Source: Streptomyces sp. HmicA12
GTDB taxonomy: Bacteria > Actinomycetota > Actinomycetes > Streptomycetales > Streptomycetaceae
Direction of reading: 5' to 3'
Assembly: GCF_000373565.1 (NCBI RefSeq)
Contig: NZ_KB891818.1
Coordinates: forward strand, 1-64,000
Length of the DNA: 64,000 nt
This document shows, in pieces, positions 1 through 8,797 of this stretch; positions within the stretch are counted from its first letter, which is position 1; each line of letters starts with the position of its first letter. The notes under the pieces were generated by a model. It had not been told where the DNA came from. It made no database searches and saw only the letters and a list, made by a program, of their open reading frames with translations. A program made the position numbers and the translations under genes.

Positions 1-498
1 GCGGCGGGCCTGCGCCCAGCTCGCGTACCGGTCCTCGGGCAGCAGCTCCCCGGTGAACAGGTCCAGGGCGGCGGCGAGTTGCCCGGGGGAGCGGGAGGCG
101 AGCGCGGCCCGGGCAGCCGTCTCCGCCTCGTCGGCGTCGATCCGTACCGTGGCCGGATCCAGTCGCAGCAGGGCGCCGTCGGATATCAGGTACGAGGAGG
201 TGGCGCGGGGTGCGAGTTCGGGTTCCAGGGCGCGGCGCGCGGCGTGCAGGGCGACCCGGAGGCTGCCGGTCGCGGAGTGCTGGTCGGCGTCGGGCCAGCA
301 GATGTCCATGGCCTGCTCGCGGTGGAGCTGGTGGTCGGGCACGACGGCGAGCAGCTTCACCAGGGTCTGGGCGCTCGGCCGGGTCCAACGCTCGGCGGGC
401 GCGAGCCCGTTGTCACGAGTCGCTGCGAAACCGCCGAAAAGGTGCAGACGTAGCAGCGGAGTGGCTGGAATCGTGCTGTTTGGCTGCTGCTCGTTCAT
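1..498 (-). CDS. SARP-type (BTAD) transcriptional regulator, N-terminal part
   Basis: The gene runs off the left window edge, so only about 166 N-terminal residues are visible, starting with ATG at 498. Residues about 15-90 look like an OmpR-type winged-helix domain (LRLHLFGGFAATRDNG, then HREQAMDICWPDAD). Residues from about 95 begin the helical bacterial transcriptional activator domain (LYLISDGALLRLDP-like region, then AALDLFTGELLPEDRYASWA). This order is typical of Streptomyces antibiotic regulatory proteins and of larger AfsR-like ATPase regulators; which one cannot be told without the C-terminus. SARPs bind direct repeats about 11 bp apart that overlap the -35 region. Such repeats lie upstream of the neighbouring secreted-protease operon at 6139-6156 and of the small secreted protein at 9279-9296, so those are plausible targets (inference). 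A terminator separates this gene from the upstream operon. Confidence 0.85.
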   Translation of the reverse strand, partial: MNEQQPNSTIPATPLLRLHLFGGFAATRDNGLAPAERWTRPSAQTLVKLLAVVPDHQLHREQAMDICWPDADQHSATGSLRVALHAARRALEPELAPRATSSYLISDGALLRLDPATVRIDADEAETAARAALASRSPGQLAAALDLFTGELLPEDRYASWAQARR

Positions 499-528
499 GA
501 GGGCGCAACTCTAACCGAGCAACGTGAG

Positions 529-558
529 AAACCCCTGGGCGAGGCCGCCCAGGGGTTT
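529..558 (-). terminator. Intrinsic terminator of the protease/FG-GAP operon
   Basis: A perfect 13-bp stem (AAACCCCTGGGCG, 529-541, with its complement at 546-558) closes on a 4-nt AGGC loop. It lies 35 bases past the stop of the FG-GAP gene and just before the SARP gene, both on the minus strand, so it should end the two-gene protease operon. Confidence 0.8.
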
Positions 559-592
559 GTCGTGACTACCGCTGACTACCGCGGTGCGGAGG

Positions 593-3514
593 TCAGGAGA
601 GCTTGAACGTCGTCATCTGGTGGATGCCCCGGTCGATGGAGAGGACACCGCCGCCCAGCTGCTCCGCCATCCGGTTGATGCCGAGGTGGTCGAAGTTGAG
701 CGAGACCATCTCGTCGGTGCCGTCGCCGTCGAGGTCGGCGGCGAGGTAGTTGCGGGCGCCGATGAGCGTGGCGCCGCCGATGCTGGACTGGAACGAATCG
801 CCCGAGGTCAGGACCGACGGGTCGAAGGCCGCCAGACCGCCCTCGAGGCCACCGGCGAGCAGGCGCCGGCCGCCGGGGCCGTTGATGAACCCGACCGTGC
901 GCAGCGGCGCGACCACCGACGAGCTCGTGTCCTCCTTGCCGTCGCCGGCGTAGCCCCTGAACGTGCCGAAGCTCATCTGGTAGAGCGGGTCGCCCTGGCC
1001 GTCGATGAAGTAGTTGCCGTGCGACCACGGGCTTCCGTTGAGGGACTGATGGACCAGCTCACCGGTGCGCCCGTCCCGGATCTCGACCACGACGCGCGGC
1101 GAGGCCGTGCTCAGGTCACCGGCCACCGTCGGGTCGGCCTTGACGATCCAGGTGTAGACGACCGCGTGGCCGTCCGCGTACGGGATCTTCGGCGAGGCGA
1201 AGACGCCGTGGTCGAGGACCGCGCCGTGCAGCTTGCCGTCGGCCGCGCGGTCCGGAGCCTTCGGGTCGGCGGTCCACTTCAGGTTGCCCTTGCCGTCGAG
1301 GGCGACGCCGTTGACGACCGCGTCCGAGATGTCGAGCGCGTTCGGGCTGGTGTACTGCGAGTAGATCTGCCCGCCGGAAACCACCGTGTCGGAGAAGATC
1401 ACGTCGCCCGCGCTCGACGGCGCGGAGTACGACCACAGCTGCTTGCCGCTCGCGCTGTACACGCGCAGTGCGTCGGTCGGGACGATGACCTCGTCCTTGC
1501 CGTCATCGTTCAGGTCGGCGAGGGTGACCGAGCGGACGTACGCGCCCTTGCCGTCGATCGTCGTCAGGACCTTGCCGGTCTTCCCGTCGATGACGGCGGT
1601 GGCGGTGTCGGCGGCCACGGCGACGTCGGGCGTGCCGTCGCCGTTCACGTCACCGGTCGCGATGTTGTGCACCTCGCCGGGGACGGTGGCCTGCCACAGC
1701 TTCTTCGGCGCGCCGTTGACCAGCGACGTACCGGAGTACGCCCACACGCCGTCCGAGGAGCCGCCGACCACGACGTCCTTCTTGCCGTCGCCGTCGAAGT
1801 CGGCAGCCTGGCCGTAGTTGAGGTCGCCCTGCAGCGGCGTCAGGTTCTTCTGGCTGCCGTTGCCCAGCTTGTAGTCGTGGATGTTCTGCTGCTGGTCGAC
1901 GACGCGGACGTAGTCGCCGCCGCCGGAGGAGTACAGCTGCTGGTACATCGGCGAGGCGTTGGTGCCGTGCTGGCGCCACTTGACCTTGCCGGTGCTGGTG
2001 AACGCGGTCAGCGAGCCGTAACGCAGACCGCCGACGTTGGTCGCGGTGCCCTGGTCCTGGTCGTCCTGCGCGGCCGCGTAGAGCAGACCGTTCTTGGTGG
2101 CGAGGTTCCAGGTGCTGGCGCCGTCGGCGCCGTTGCCGGCGGAGCGCTTGGTCGTGTAGGTCCACTTGACCGTCGCGCCGTCCGCACCGTCCAGGACACG
2201 GATCGTGCTGGCGTTGACGTTGTACGTGGACGTGTACGTCGACTCGCTGACCGCGATCTCGTCGCCGCCGCCCGAAGCCGCGTCACCGACCGTCAGGGCG
2301 GTGGGCAGGGCGTTGACGCGGGTGTCGAGCGTGGTGCGCTTGCCGTCGGCCAGGTCGTACGCGGCGATCTCGTACTGCACCGCGTCGCTGATGTCCGCCT
2401 GCTCCAGGGCGACGACCCGGTTGCGGGAGGCGTCGAGGCGCAGCTGACGGCCGTAAAGAGCGCTCTCCGTCTCCCACGTGACCGAACCGTCGGCAGCGTC
2501 GAGGACGAGGGTGCGTCCGCTCGCGGTGTTCGTGGCGGTCTTGCGCAGGTCCCAGACCGCGGCGACCTTTCCGCCGCCGACGGACTCCAGGGCGCCCCAG
2601 TTCACGGACGCGGTCGACTTGGTGTCGTACGTCCACGTCGACGACGGGGTCAGCTTCCCGTCGGCGTACGAGAAGCGGATCCCCGTGAGGGTGGCCGTCT
2701 CCGTCGCGGGCGCGTTCGAGTTCAGGCGGGGCGAGTTGCCGATGAGCAGCGTGCCGTCGACCACCTTGACGTTGGTGGCGTACGAGTACAGCTTCGACCA
2801 GACCGTCTTGCCGGTCTTGCCGTCGAGGACCGTCACGAAGGTGCCGGTGGACAGCGAGGAGCCGGGCGAGGTGAACGGCCGGGGCGTGGGCGTCATGCCG
2901 ACGGCCGCCGAGAAGACGATGTCCTTCGTACCGTCGCCGGTCAGGTCGGCGGTGTCGTAGCCCTGGTCCGAGTAGGCCGAGTACGGGTTGACGGCGTTGT
3001 AGCCCATCACGATGCTGGCCGGGTACGGCTCGGCCCGCCAGACCTGCAGCGGCTTGACCTGCCAGTCCGTGTAGTACGAGGCGTTGGTGCGCGCCCAGGC
3101 GGTGGAGCCGTCGGCCTTGTGCAGCTGGACGTTGCCCAGGCTGTGCACGGTGAAGTAGCTGCCGTCGGAGCCGGCCGGAACGGTCGCGGCGATGCCGCGG
3201 GCGCCCTCCAGCGCGGACTTGTTGGTGAAGGTGACCGGGGTGCTGGCGTCGGTGGTGGCCTCGGTGGAGGAACCGTCCGTGGCCGAGCCGTTGGCCGAGG
3301 TGTCGGCGGAGGTGTCGTCCTTCGCCGCGTACCGGTCCCCGTACACGTCGACGTTCATGTTGTCGGCGAGGGTCTTGGCCTCGGAGGTGCTGAGCGTCGA
3401 CGCCTCGGTCGAGAAGCCGTCGGCCAGCGCGTGCGGCGCGGCCGTCAGCGTCAGGCCCGCCGCGACCAGGGCGGAGGCGAGCGTCAGGGCCCGCCGGGAG
3501 GTGGTGGTTCTCAT
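593..3514 (-). CDS. Secreted FG-GAP/VCBS-repeat protein (973 aa)
   Basis: The start ATG at 3514 gives a clear Sec signal peptide (MRTTTSRRALTLASALVAAG, cleavage near ALA-DG). The mature protein is rich in beta-strand repeats with calcium-loop motifs of FG-GAP/VCBS type: DLTGDGTKD near residue 190, DFDGDGKKD near 572, DVNGDGTPD near 622, DLNDDGKDE near 666 and DLDGDGTDE near 926. PQQ-like VLDGKTGKTVW segments lie between them. A multi-bladed, calcium-binding extracellular propeller is expected; no catalytic domain is recognised. The start codon overlaps the stop of the upstream subtilase by one base (TAATG), so the two are translationally coupled and probably made in fixed ratio. The frame stays open upstream of 3514, but that part has no signal peptide and lies inside the protease gene. 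Confidence 0.88.
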   Translation of the reverse strand: MRTTTSRRALTLASALVAAGLTLTAAPHALADGFSTEASTLSTSEAKTLADNMNVDVYGDRYAAKDDTSADTSANGSATDGSSTEATTDASTPVTFTNKSALEGARGIAATVPAGSDGSYFTVHSLGNVQLHKADGSTAWARTNASYYTDWQVKPLQVWRAEPYPASIVMGYNAVNPYSAYSDQGYDTADLTGDGTKDIVFSAAVGMTPTPRPFTSPGSSLSTGTFVTVLDGKTGKTVWSKLYSYATNVKVVDGTLLIGNSPRLNSNAPATETATLTGIRFSYADGKLTPSSTWTYDTKSTASVNWGALESVGGGKVAAVWDLRKTATNTASGRTLVLDAADGSVTWETESALYGRQLRLDASRNRVVALEQADISDAVQYEIAAYDLADGKRTTLDTRVNALPTALTVGDAASGGGDEIAVSESTYTSTYNVNASTIRVLDGADGATVKWTYTTKRSAGNGADGASTWNLATKNGLLYAAAQDDQDQGTATNVGGLRYGSLTAFTSTGKVKWRQHGTNASPMYQQLYSSGGGDYVRVVDQQQNIHDYKLGNGSQKNLTPLQGDLNYGQAADFDGDGKKDVVVGGSSDGVWAYSGTSLVNGAPKKLWQATVPGEVHNIATGDVNGDGTPDVAVAADTATAVIDGKTGKVLTTIDGKGAYVRSVTLADLNDDGKDEVIVPTDALRVYSASGKQLWSYSAPSSAGDVIFSDTVVSGGQIYSQYTSPNALDISDAVVNGVALDGKGNLKWTADPKAPDRAADGKLHGAVLDHGVFASPKIPYADGHAVVYTWIVKADPTVAGDLSTASPRVVVEIRDGRTGELVHQSLNGSPWSHGNYFIDGQGDPLYQMSFGTFRGYAGDGKEDTSSSVVAPLRTVGFINGPGGRRLLAGGLEGGLAAFDPSVLTSGDSFQSSIGGATLIGARNYLAADLDGDGTDEMVSLNFDHLGINRMAEQLGGGVLSIDRGIHQMTTFKLS

Positions 3515-6084
3515 TACTTGGCTCCCTGCGCGATGCGGATCGCCGAACCGTTCGTCAGAACGGCCTGGTTGTACGAGTACTGGAGGGCGTCGGTGCCGGC
3601 CTGGTTCTCGATGCCGACGGTGGCCGACGAGCCCTTGCCCGGGACGGACTGGTACTGGAACGTGATCGCGCCGGTGGCCTCGTCGAAGACGGCCTCGAAG
3701 GTGGCGCGGGTGCTGCCGCCGTCGGCGAACAGGACGTTGTTCCAGACGACCGCGAACTTGCGGCTGCCGGTCTTGCCGGTGGTGGCCGTCTGCACGCTGG
3801 ACTTCTTGTCGAGGGTGAAGTCGTCCCACAGCGGGGCGACGATTCCGCTCGGCTCGGTCTCCGTCGGCAGCGGCTCGTTGGCGTAGTCACCGATGCGCGG
3901 CGAGAGGAAGTTGATCAGACCGTTCGTGGTGACCGCGGCGCTGGAGTACTTCACGCCGTAGAAGGAGACCGGGAAGGGCAGCGAGACCGTCTTGGCGTCC
4001 TCGTCACCGCTCAGCGTGACCTTGCTGGAGCCGGAGATCCAGGAGTAGGTGGCCGGGGTGCAGGAGTTGCCCGAGTGGTCGGCACGGGCCGGGAGCCGGA
4101 GCGTGCGGTTCTCGTCACCGTCGACGGTCAGCGAGGTGGTGGAGGTGCCGTTGCACACGATCGGCGCGGCGGGCTTCACGAACAGCGAGTACGTGCCTTC
4201 GGCGACCTTCGGCAGCGTGAACGTGCCGTCGGTGCCGGAGGTGACCGGGGCGAGCGGCGAACCGTTGAGCTCGACGGTCGCGCCCTTGAGGGGCTTGCCG
4301 GTGACGTCGAGGACAGTGCCGGTGACGGCGTGCGACGCGGCGGCGGTGAGCGCGACGTCCTGGGCGAGCGGCGAACCGGTGTTCAGCTCCACGCCCGAGA
4401 GGGTCTGCGGCTGGTAGCCGTAGCCGGAGAGCGTGAAGTCGTACGTGCCCGGGGGCAGCGTCAGACGGTAGGAGCCGTCGGTGCCGGTGGTGACGATACG
4501 GGTGCCGGTGGTGGCGTTCGCGACCTTGACGGTGACGTTGGGCAGCGCCTTGCCGGTGGCCTTGTCGGTGACGTTGCCGGACACGTGAACGGCGGTGCGC
4601 GGGGCGGCGTCGATGGAGGCGAGGATGTCGAGCTTGCCCTCACCCCAGACGTTGTTCATGCCGGCGGTGCCGCCGCAGTGCGTGTCGTCGACGTCGCGCG
4701 CGCCCTCGTTGAGGAGCCTGCGCGTCTCGTCGATGTTGCCGATGAGCTCAGGGGCGGCCGACCACAGCAGAGCCGCCGCGCCGGCGACGTGCGGCGTCGC
4801 CATCGACGTACCGTCGATGGTGTTGTACGAGGAACCGGGCCATGCCGAGGTGATGTCGACGCCCGGCGCCGAGATGTTCGGCTTGGCCGAGCCGTCCACG
4901 GGGGAGGGGCCGAAGCCGGAGAAGTCGGCGATGGTGCCGGTGGAGTCGTACGCGCCGACGCCGTAGGACGTGTCCTGCGCACCGGGCGCGCGAGTGGTGG
5001 AGCAGGTCGTGCCGTCACCGTCGTTGCCGGCGGCGAACGCCTCGAAGATGCCCGCGGAGTTCCACGCCTTGACGATGTCCTGGTAGAACGTCGTGACGCC
5101 GCCGCCCCACGAGTTGTTGACGATGTTCGGGGCGAGGTCCGGGCGCGGGTTCTCCCCGTTGTGGTCCGTCGGCGCGAGGATCCACTGGCCGGCGGCGAGC
5201 GTGTCCTCGTCGAGGCACTCGCCCCTCGACCCCGCGCAGGCCTTGGCGGCCATCCACTTCGTGTTCGGCGCGACACCGATGCCGTTCTTGCCGGCGATCG
5301 TGCCCATGGTGTGGGTGCCGTGACCGTTGTCGTCGCACGGCGTGCTGCTGGTGGCGCAGGTACCCGTCGCGTCGTAGAAGTTGTAGTCGTTCGTGAACGT
5401 GCCGTCGCCGTTGTTGCCACGGTAGTTGGCGACGAGGTCCGGGTGATCGTACTGGGCACCGGAGTCGACGGTGGCGACGACGATGCCCTCGCCGCGGTCC
5501 TTGTACTGGTCCCAGACCTGGTCGGCCTTGATGTCGGAGATGCCCCAGTCGGGGGTGGTGTCGCTGACGGCGTCGCCCGCGGCGGTCGTGCGCGACCCGG
5601 TGACCTTGGCGTCGGACGTCTCGATGTCGTCGAGCTTGTACGTCTGCGACTTGACGATCTCCTTGACGTCCGAGCGCTTCGCGAGCTGCTCGACGAGGTT
5701 CTCGTCGCCGGTGACCTGGACTGCGTTGGCGATCCAGTAGTCCTTGTGCCCGACCTTCTTCTTGTCGAGGAACGCGGTGAGCGACTTCTGGCTGTCCTCG
5801 GCGTGCGTCTTGAGCGCCTTGTACGCGGCCGTGGCGGCCTTCGCGTGCGTGCGCTGCTTCTTGGCGGTCGTCAGGTCGGCCTGGTCCTTGAGGACGACGA
5901 AGAACTTGGCGTCGCCACCCTTGGCGACGGCGCTGCTCAGCGAAGAGTCGATCTTGGCGGTGGCCGACGCCGACGGGCTGTCGGCGGCGACGGCCGGCAT
6001 GGCGCCGGAAACCAGGGCGGTCGCGGTGAACGCGGCCGCCGCCCAAGCGGCGGATCTGCGCCGGGGCGGTCGGGGCAGGTGCAT
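3514..6084 (-). CDS. Secreted S8 subtilisin-like serine protease (856 aa)
   Basis: Modular extracellular protease. A signal peptide occupies residues 1-34 (hydrophobic AAWAAAAFTATALVSGAMPAVAA). An inhibitor-I9 type propeptide spans about 58-150 (KFFVVLKDQADL onward). The S8 catalytic domain, about 195-480, has Asp207 (TVDSGAQYDHPD), His255 (DDNGHGTHTMGT), the oxyanion Asn354 (AAGND) and Ser427 (GTSMATPHVAG), so the triad is complete. Two carboxypeptidase-regulatory-like beta domains follow (about 495-650), then a beta-rich C-terminal domain. A good ribosome site (GGAGGA, 6093-6098 on the minus strand) precedes the ATG. It is first gene of an operon with the FG-GAP protein, which may be its substrate-binding or stabilising partner (inference). 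The promoter carries 11-bp-spaced direct repeats described separately. Confidence 0.93.
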   Translation of the reverse strand: MHLPRPPRRRSAAWAAAAFTATALVSGAMPAVAADSPSASATAKIDSSLSSAVAKGGDAKFFVVLKDQADLTTAKKQRTHAKAATAAYKALKTHAEDSQKSLTAFLDKKKVGHKDYWIANAVQVTGDENLVEQLAKRSDVKEIVKSQTYKLDDIETSDAKVTGSRTTAAGDAVSDTTPDWGISDIKADQVWDQYKDRGEGIVVATVDSGAQYDHPDLVANYRGNNGDGTFTNDYNFYDATGTCATSSTPCDDNGHGTHTMGTIAGKNGIGVAPNTKWMAAKACAGSRGECLDEDTLAAGQWILAPTDHNGENPRPDLAPNIVNNSWGGGVTTFYQDIVKAWNSAGIFEAFAAGNDGDGTTCSTTRAPGAQDTSYGVGAYDSTGTIADFSGFGPSPVDGSAKPNISAPGVDITSAWPGSSYNTIDGTSMATPHVAGAAALLWSAAPELIGNIDETRRLLNEGARDVDDTHCGGTAGMNNVWGEGKLDILASIDAAPRTAVHVSGNVTDKATGKALPNVTVKVANATTGTRIVTTGTDGSYRLTLPPGTYDFTLSGYGYQPQTLSGVELNTGSPLAQDVALTAAASHAVTGTVLDVTGKPLKGATVELNGSPLAPVTSGTDGTFTLPKVAEGTYSLFVKPAAPIVCNGTSTTSLTVDGDENRTLRLPARADHSGNSCTPATYSWISGSSKVTLSGDEDAKTVSLPFPVSFYGVKYSSAAVTTNGLINFLSPRIGDYANEPLPTETEPSGIVAPLWDDFTLDKKSSVQTATTGKTGSRKFAVVWNNVLFADGGSTRATFEAVFDEATGAITFQYQSVPGKGSSATVGIENQAGTDALQYSYNQAVLTNGSAIRIAQGAK

Positions 6085-6122
6085 CGGGGGTGCTCCTCCG
6101 GGAACGGTACGGGGGAGTTCGC

Positions 6123-6156
6123 ACGCTAGAAAGGTGCCGTTACTGAGGAATTACTG
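6123..6156 (-). promoter_or_regulatory. Putative SARP-type promoter of the protease operon
   Basis: Read on the minus strand, heptamers CAGTAAT (6156-6150) and CAGTAAC (6145-6139) are direct repeats with an 11-bp period. They are followed about 10 bases later by TAGCGT (6128-6123), a good -10 hexamer. The start codon lies 39 bases further on. The same elements with identical spacing occur at 9263-9296, upstream of another secreted protein. Repeats on one helix face beside a -10 box are the layout used by SARP regulators. Direct recognition is inferred, not shown. Confidence 0.6.
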
Positions 6157-6185
6157 GCGGCGTGACGGGCGTCTCTGGCGCCCGA

Positions 6186-6204
6186 AAACTAACACCGCTA
6201 GTTT
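6186..6204. promoter_or_regulatory. Palindromic operator upstream of the aldehyde dehydrogenase operon
   Basis: AAACTAACACCGCTAGTTT is an inverted repeat (AAACTA ... TAGTTT) centred at 6195, 49 bases before the aldehyde dehydrogenase start. It matches 14 of 17 central positions of the palindrome at 11942-11960, which lies between a TetR gene and an acyl-CoA dehydrogenase. The TetR protein encoded at 11255-11914 is therefore a candidate repressor of this promoter too. Confidence 0.6.
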
Positions 6205-6252
6205 GGGTCGCAGGACGATCAGCGACACACGTGCGGTATCAGGAGGAGAGCC

Positions 6253-7641
6253 ATGAAGGCCCACGAGGGGATGTTCATCGGCGGCGAGTGGCGAGCCGCC
6301 GCGACCAGCGAGACGATCGCCGTCGTCAACCCGGCCGACGAGTCGGTGATCGGCCATGTCCCCGCGGGCAACGCCGAGGACGTGGACGCCGCCGTGCGCG
6401 CCGCCCGCGCCGCCTTCCCCGGCTGGGCCGCCACGGCCCCCGCCGAGCGAGCGGCGAAGATCGCCGCGCTCCGCGACGTGCTGGTGGCCCGTAACGCGGA
6501 GATCGCCGAGACGGTCACGGCCGAGCTGGGCGCCCCGCTGAAGTTCTCGCAGACGGTGCACGCGGGCGTACCCGTCCTGGTCTCGGGCTCGTACGCCGAA
6601 CTGGCCGCCTCGTACCCCTTCGAGGAGAAGGTCGGCAACTCGACCGTCTACGCCGAGCCGATCGGCGTCGTCGGCGCGATCACGCCCTGGAACTACCCCC
6701 TCCACCAGATCGTCTGCAAGGTCGCCCCGGCCCTCGCCGCCGGCTGCACCGTCGTGCTCAAGCCGGCCGAGGACACCCCGCTGACCGCGCAGCTGTTCGC
6801 GGAGGCGGTCGACGAGGCGGGCATCCCGGCGGGCGTCTTCAACCTCGTCACGGGCCTCGGCCCGGTCGCGGGCCAGGCCCTCGCCGAGCACGCGGACGTG
6901 GACCTGGTCTCCTTCACGGGCTCCACGGCGGTCGGCCGCCGGATCGGCGCGACGGCGGGCGCGGCCGTCAAGCGCGTCGCCCTGGAACTGGGCGGCAAGT
7001 CCGCGAACGTGATCCTTCCGTCCGCCGACCTGGCCAAGGCCGTGAACGTCGGCGTCGCCAACGTCATGGGCAACTCCGGCCAGACCTGCAGCGCCTGGAC
7101 CCGCATGCTCGTGCACACCGACCAGTACGACGAGGCCGTGGAGCTCGCGGGCGCGGCGGCCGCCAAGTACGGCGACCGCATCGGCCCGCTCGTCAACGCC
7201 AAGCAGCAGGAGCGCGTGCGCGGTTACATCGCCAAGGGCGTCGAGGAGGGCGCCCGGATCGTCACCGGCGGCACCGAGACCCCGCACGAGAAGGGATACT
7301 TCGTCGCCCCGACGGTCTTCGCGGACGTCACGCCCGAGATGACCATCGCCCAGGAGGAGATCTTCGGCCCGGTCGTCTCGATCATCCGCTACGAGGACGA
7401 GGACGACGCCCTGCGCATCGCCAACGGCACCGTGTACGGGCTCGCGGGCGCGGTCTGGGCCGGCGAGGAGGCGGAGGCCGTGGCGTTCGCGCGCCGCATG
7501 GACACCGGGCAGGTCGACATCAACGGCGGCCGCTTCAACCCCCTCGCCCCGTTCGGCGGCTACAAGCAGTCGGGCGTCGGCCGCGAGCTCGGCTCGCACG
7601 GCCTGACCGAGTACCTCCAGACCAAGTCCCTCCAGTTCTAA
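6253..7641 (+). CDS. NAD(P)-dependent aldehyde dehydrogenase (462 aa)
   Basis: Oxidises an aldehyde to the carboxylic acid in the cytoplasm. The ALDH fold is complete: cofactor-binding WNYPLHQ near residue 146, the FTGSTAVG nucleotide-binding loop near 220, general-base Glu245 (LELGGKSANV), nucleophile Cys279 (NSGQTCSAWTR), and EEIFGPV near 370. The length is slightly shorter than the usual 480-500 residues at the N-terminus. A ribosome site AGGAGGAG lies just before the ATG. The alcohol dehydrogenase follows after 16 bases, so the pair probably converts an alcohol to the acid in two steps. The TetR-type operator at 6186-6204 lies in the promoter. The substrate cannot be read from sequence. 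Confidence 0.93.
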   Translation: MKAHEGMFIGGEWRAAATSETIAVVNPADESVIGHVPAGNAEDVDAAVRAARAAFPGWAATAPAERAAKIAALRDVLVARNAEIAETVTAELGAPLKFSQTVHAGVPVLVSGSYAELAASYPFEEKVGNSTVYAEPIGVVGAITPWNYPLHQIVCKVAPALAAGCTVVLKPAEDTPLTAQLFAEAVDEAGIPAGVFNLVTGLGPVAGQALAEHADVDLVSFTGSTAVGRRIGATAGAAVKRVALELGGKSANVILPSADLAKAVNVGVANVMGNSGQTCSAWTRMLVHTDQYDEAVELAGAAAAKYGDRIGPLVNAKQQERVRGYIAKGVEEGARIVTGGTETPHEKGYFVAPTVFADVTPEMTIAQEEIFGPVVSIIRYEDEDDALRIANGTVYGLAGAVWAGEEAEAVAFARRMDTGQVDINGGRFNPLAPFGGYKQSGVGRELGSHGLTEYLQTKSLQF

Positions 7642-7657
7642 GGGAGTTCCGATCACC

Positions 7658-8740
7658 ATGGTCCGCGCCGCTGTATGCACCGCCGTCGGCTCCCCGCTGG
7701 AGATCACCGACATCGACCTGCCCGAGCCCGGTGCCGGCCAGGTCCGCGTCAAGCTCGTCGCCGCCGGGGTCTGCCACTCCGACCTGTCCCTGACCAACGG
7801 CACCATGCGCCTGCCGCTCCCCGCCGTCCTCGGCCACGAGGGCGCGGGCACCGTCGTCTCCGTCGGTGAGGGCGTCACCCACGTCGCGCCGGGCGACGGA
7901 GTCGTCCTCAACTGGGCTCCCTCGTGCGGCAGTTGCCACGCCTGCTCGCTCGGCGAGGTGTGGCTGTGCGCGAACGCGCTGGCCGGCGCGGGCAACGTCC
8001 ACGCGAAGCGGTCGTCCGACCGCTCCGACCTGCACCCCGGCCTGAACGTCGCCGCGTTCGCCGAGGAGACCGTCGTCGCCGCGAACACGGTCCTGCCCGT
8101 GCCGGACGGCGTCCCGCTCACGGACGCGGCCCTGCTCGGCTGCGCCGTCCTCACCGGATACGGCGCGATCCACCACTCGGCGCAGGTCAAGGAGGGGGAG
8201 ACGGTCGCGGTGTACGGCGTCGGCGGCGTCGGCCTCGCCACGATCCAGGCGGCGCGCATCGCGGGCGCCTCGAAGATCATCGCGGTGGACGTCTCGCCCG
8301 AGAAGGAGGAACTGGCCCGCCGGGCGGGTGCCACGGACTACGTGGTCGCCTCCGAGACCACGGCCCGCGAGATCCGGGGCCTGACCGGCAAGCAGGGCGT
8401 CGACGTGGCCGTGGAGTGCGTCGGCCGCGCGGTCACCATCCGCACCGCCTGGGAGTCCACCCGCCGCGGCGGCCGCACCACGGTCGTCGGCATCGGCGGC
8501 AAGGACCAGCAGGTCACCTTCAACGCCCTGGAGATCTTCCACTGGGGCCGCACCCTGTCCGGCTGCGTCTACGGCAACTCCAACCCGGAGCAGGACCTGC
8601 CGGTCCTCGCCGAGCACGTCCGCGCGGGCCGCCTGGACCTGAGTGCGCTGGTCACGGAGCACATCTCCCTGGACGGCATCCCGGCCGCGTTCGACAACAT
8701 GGTCGCGGGCAAGGGCGGCCGGGCGCTGGTGGTGTTCTAG
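7658..8740 (+). CDS. Zinc-dependent alcohol dehydrogenase, MDR family (360 aa)
   Basis: Medium-chain alcohol dehydrogenase that interconverts an alcohol and an aldehyde with NAD. Catalytic zinc residues are visible at Cys39-His40 (GVCHSD) and His60-Glu61 (GHEGAG). The structural-zinc lobe has Cys90, Cys93, Cys96 and Cys104 (CGSCHACSLGEVWLC). A Rossmann motif GVGGVGLA follows near residue 188. The cysteine pattern and length fit the class III-like group that includes the mycobacterial aryl/alkyl alcohol enzymes. It lies 16 bases downstream of the aldehyde dehydrogenase and is presumably cotranscribed; its product would feed that enzyme. A strong hairpin follows the stop codon. Confidence 0.92.
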   Translation: MVRAAVCTAVGSPLEITDIDLPEPGAGQVRVKLVAAGVCHSDLSLTNGTMRLPLPAVLGHEGAGTVVSVGEGVTHVAPGDGVVLNWAPSCGSCHACSLGEVWLCANALAGAGNVHAKRSSDRSDLHPGLNVAAFAEETVVAANTVLPVPDGVPLTDAALLGCAVLTGYGAIHHSAQVKEGETVAVYGVGGVGLATIQAARIAGASKIIAVDVSPEKEELARRAGATDYVVASETTAREIRGLTGKQGVDVAVECVGRAVTIRTAWESTRRGGRTTVVGIGGKDQQVTFNALEIFHWGRTLSGCVYGNSNPEQDLPVLAEHVRAGRLDLSALVTEHISLDGIPAAFDNMVAGKGGRALVVF

Positions 8741-8746
8741 CTGCTG

Positions 8747-8785
8747 CGGCGGCCCGCCTCCGAGGGGACGGAGAGCGGGCCGCCG
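8747..8785. terminator. Bidirectional terminator between convergent genes
   Basis: An 11-bp perfect stem (CGGCGGCCCGC at 8747-8757, its complement at 8775-8785) with a 17-nt loop fills the gap between the alcohol dehydrogenase (+) and the small secreted protein (-). It has no T-run, as is common in Streptomyces. Confidence 0.65.
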
Positions 8786-8797
8786 GTGCCGGACCGG

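Noticed and set aside
3515..3829. Upstream extension of the FG-GAP frame
   Set aside because: It would remove the signal peptide and lies in the protease gene; the TAATG start at 3514 is better.
584..3886. Very long open frame on the plus strand opposite the FG-GAP gene
   Set aside because: It lies antisense to genes with signal peptides, coupled starts and clear motifs. Its translation is Arg/Val/Gly-rich without any domain, as expected for the shadow frame of GC-rich codons.
4075..6129. Long plus-strand frame opposite the subtilase
   Set aside because: Antisense to a complete S8 protease; low-complexity Arg/Gly/Val product with no domain.
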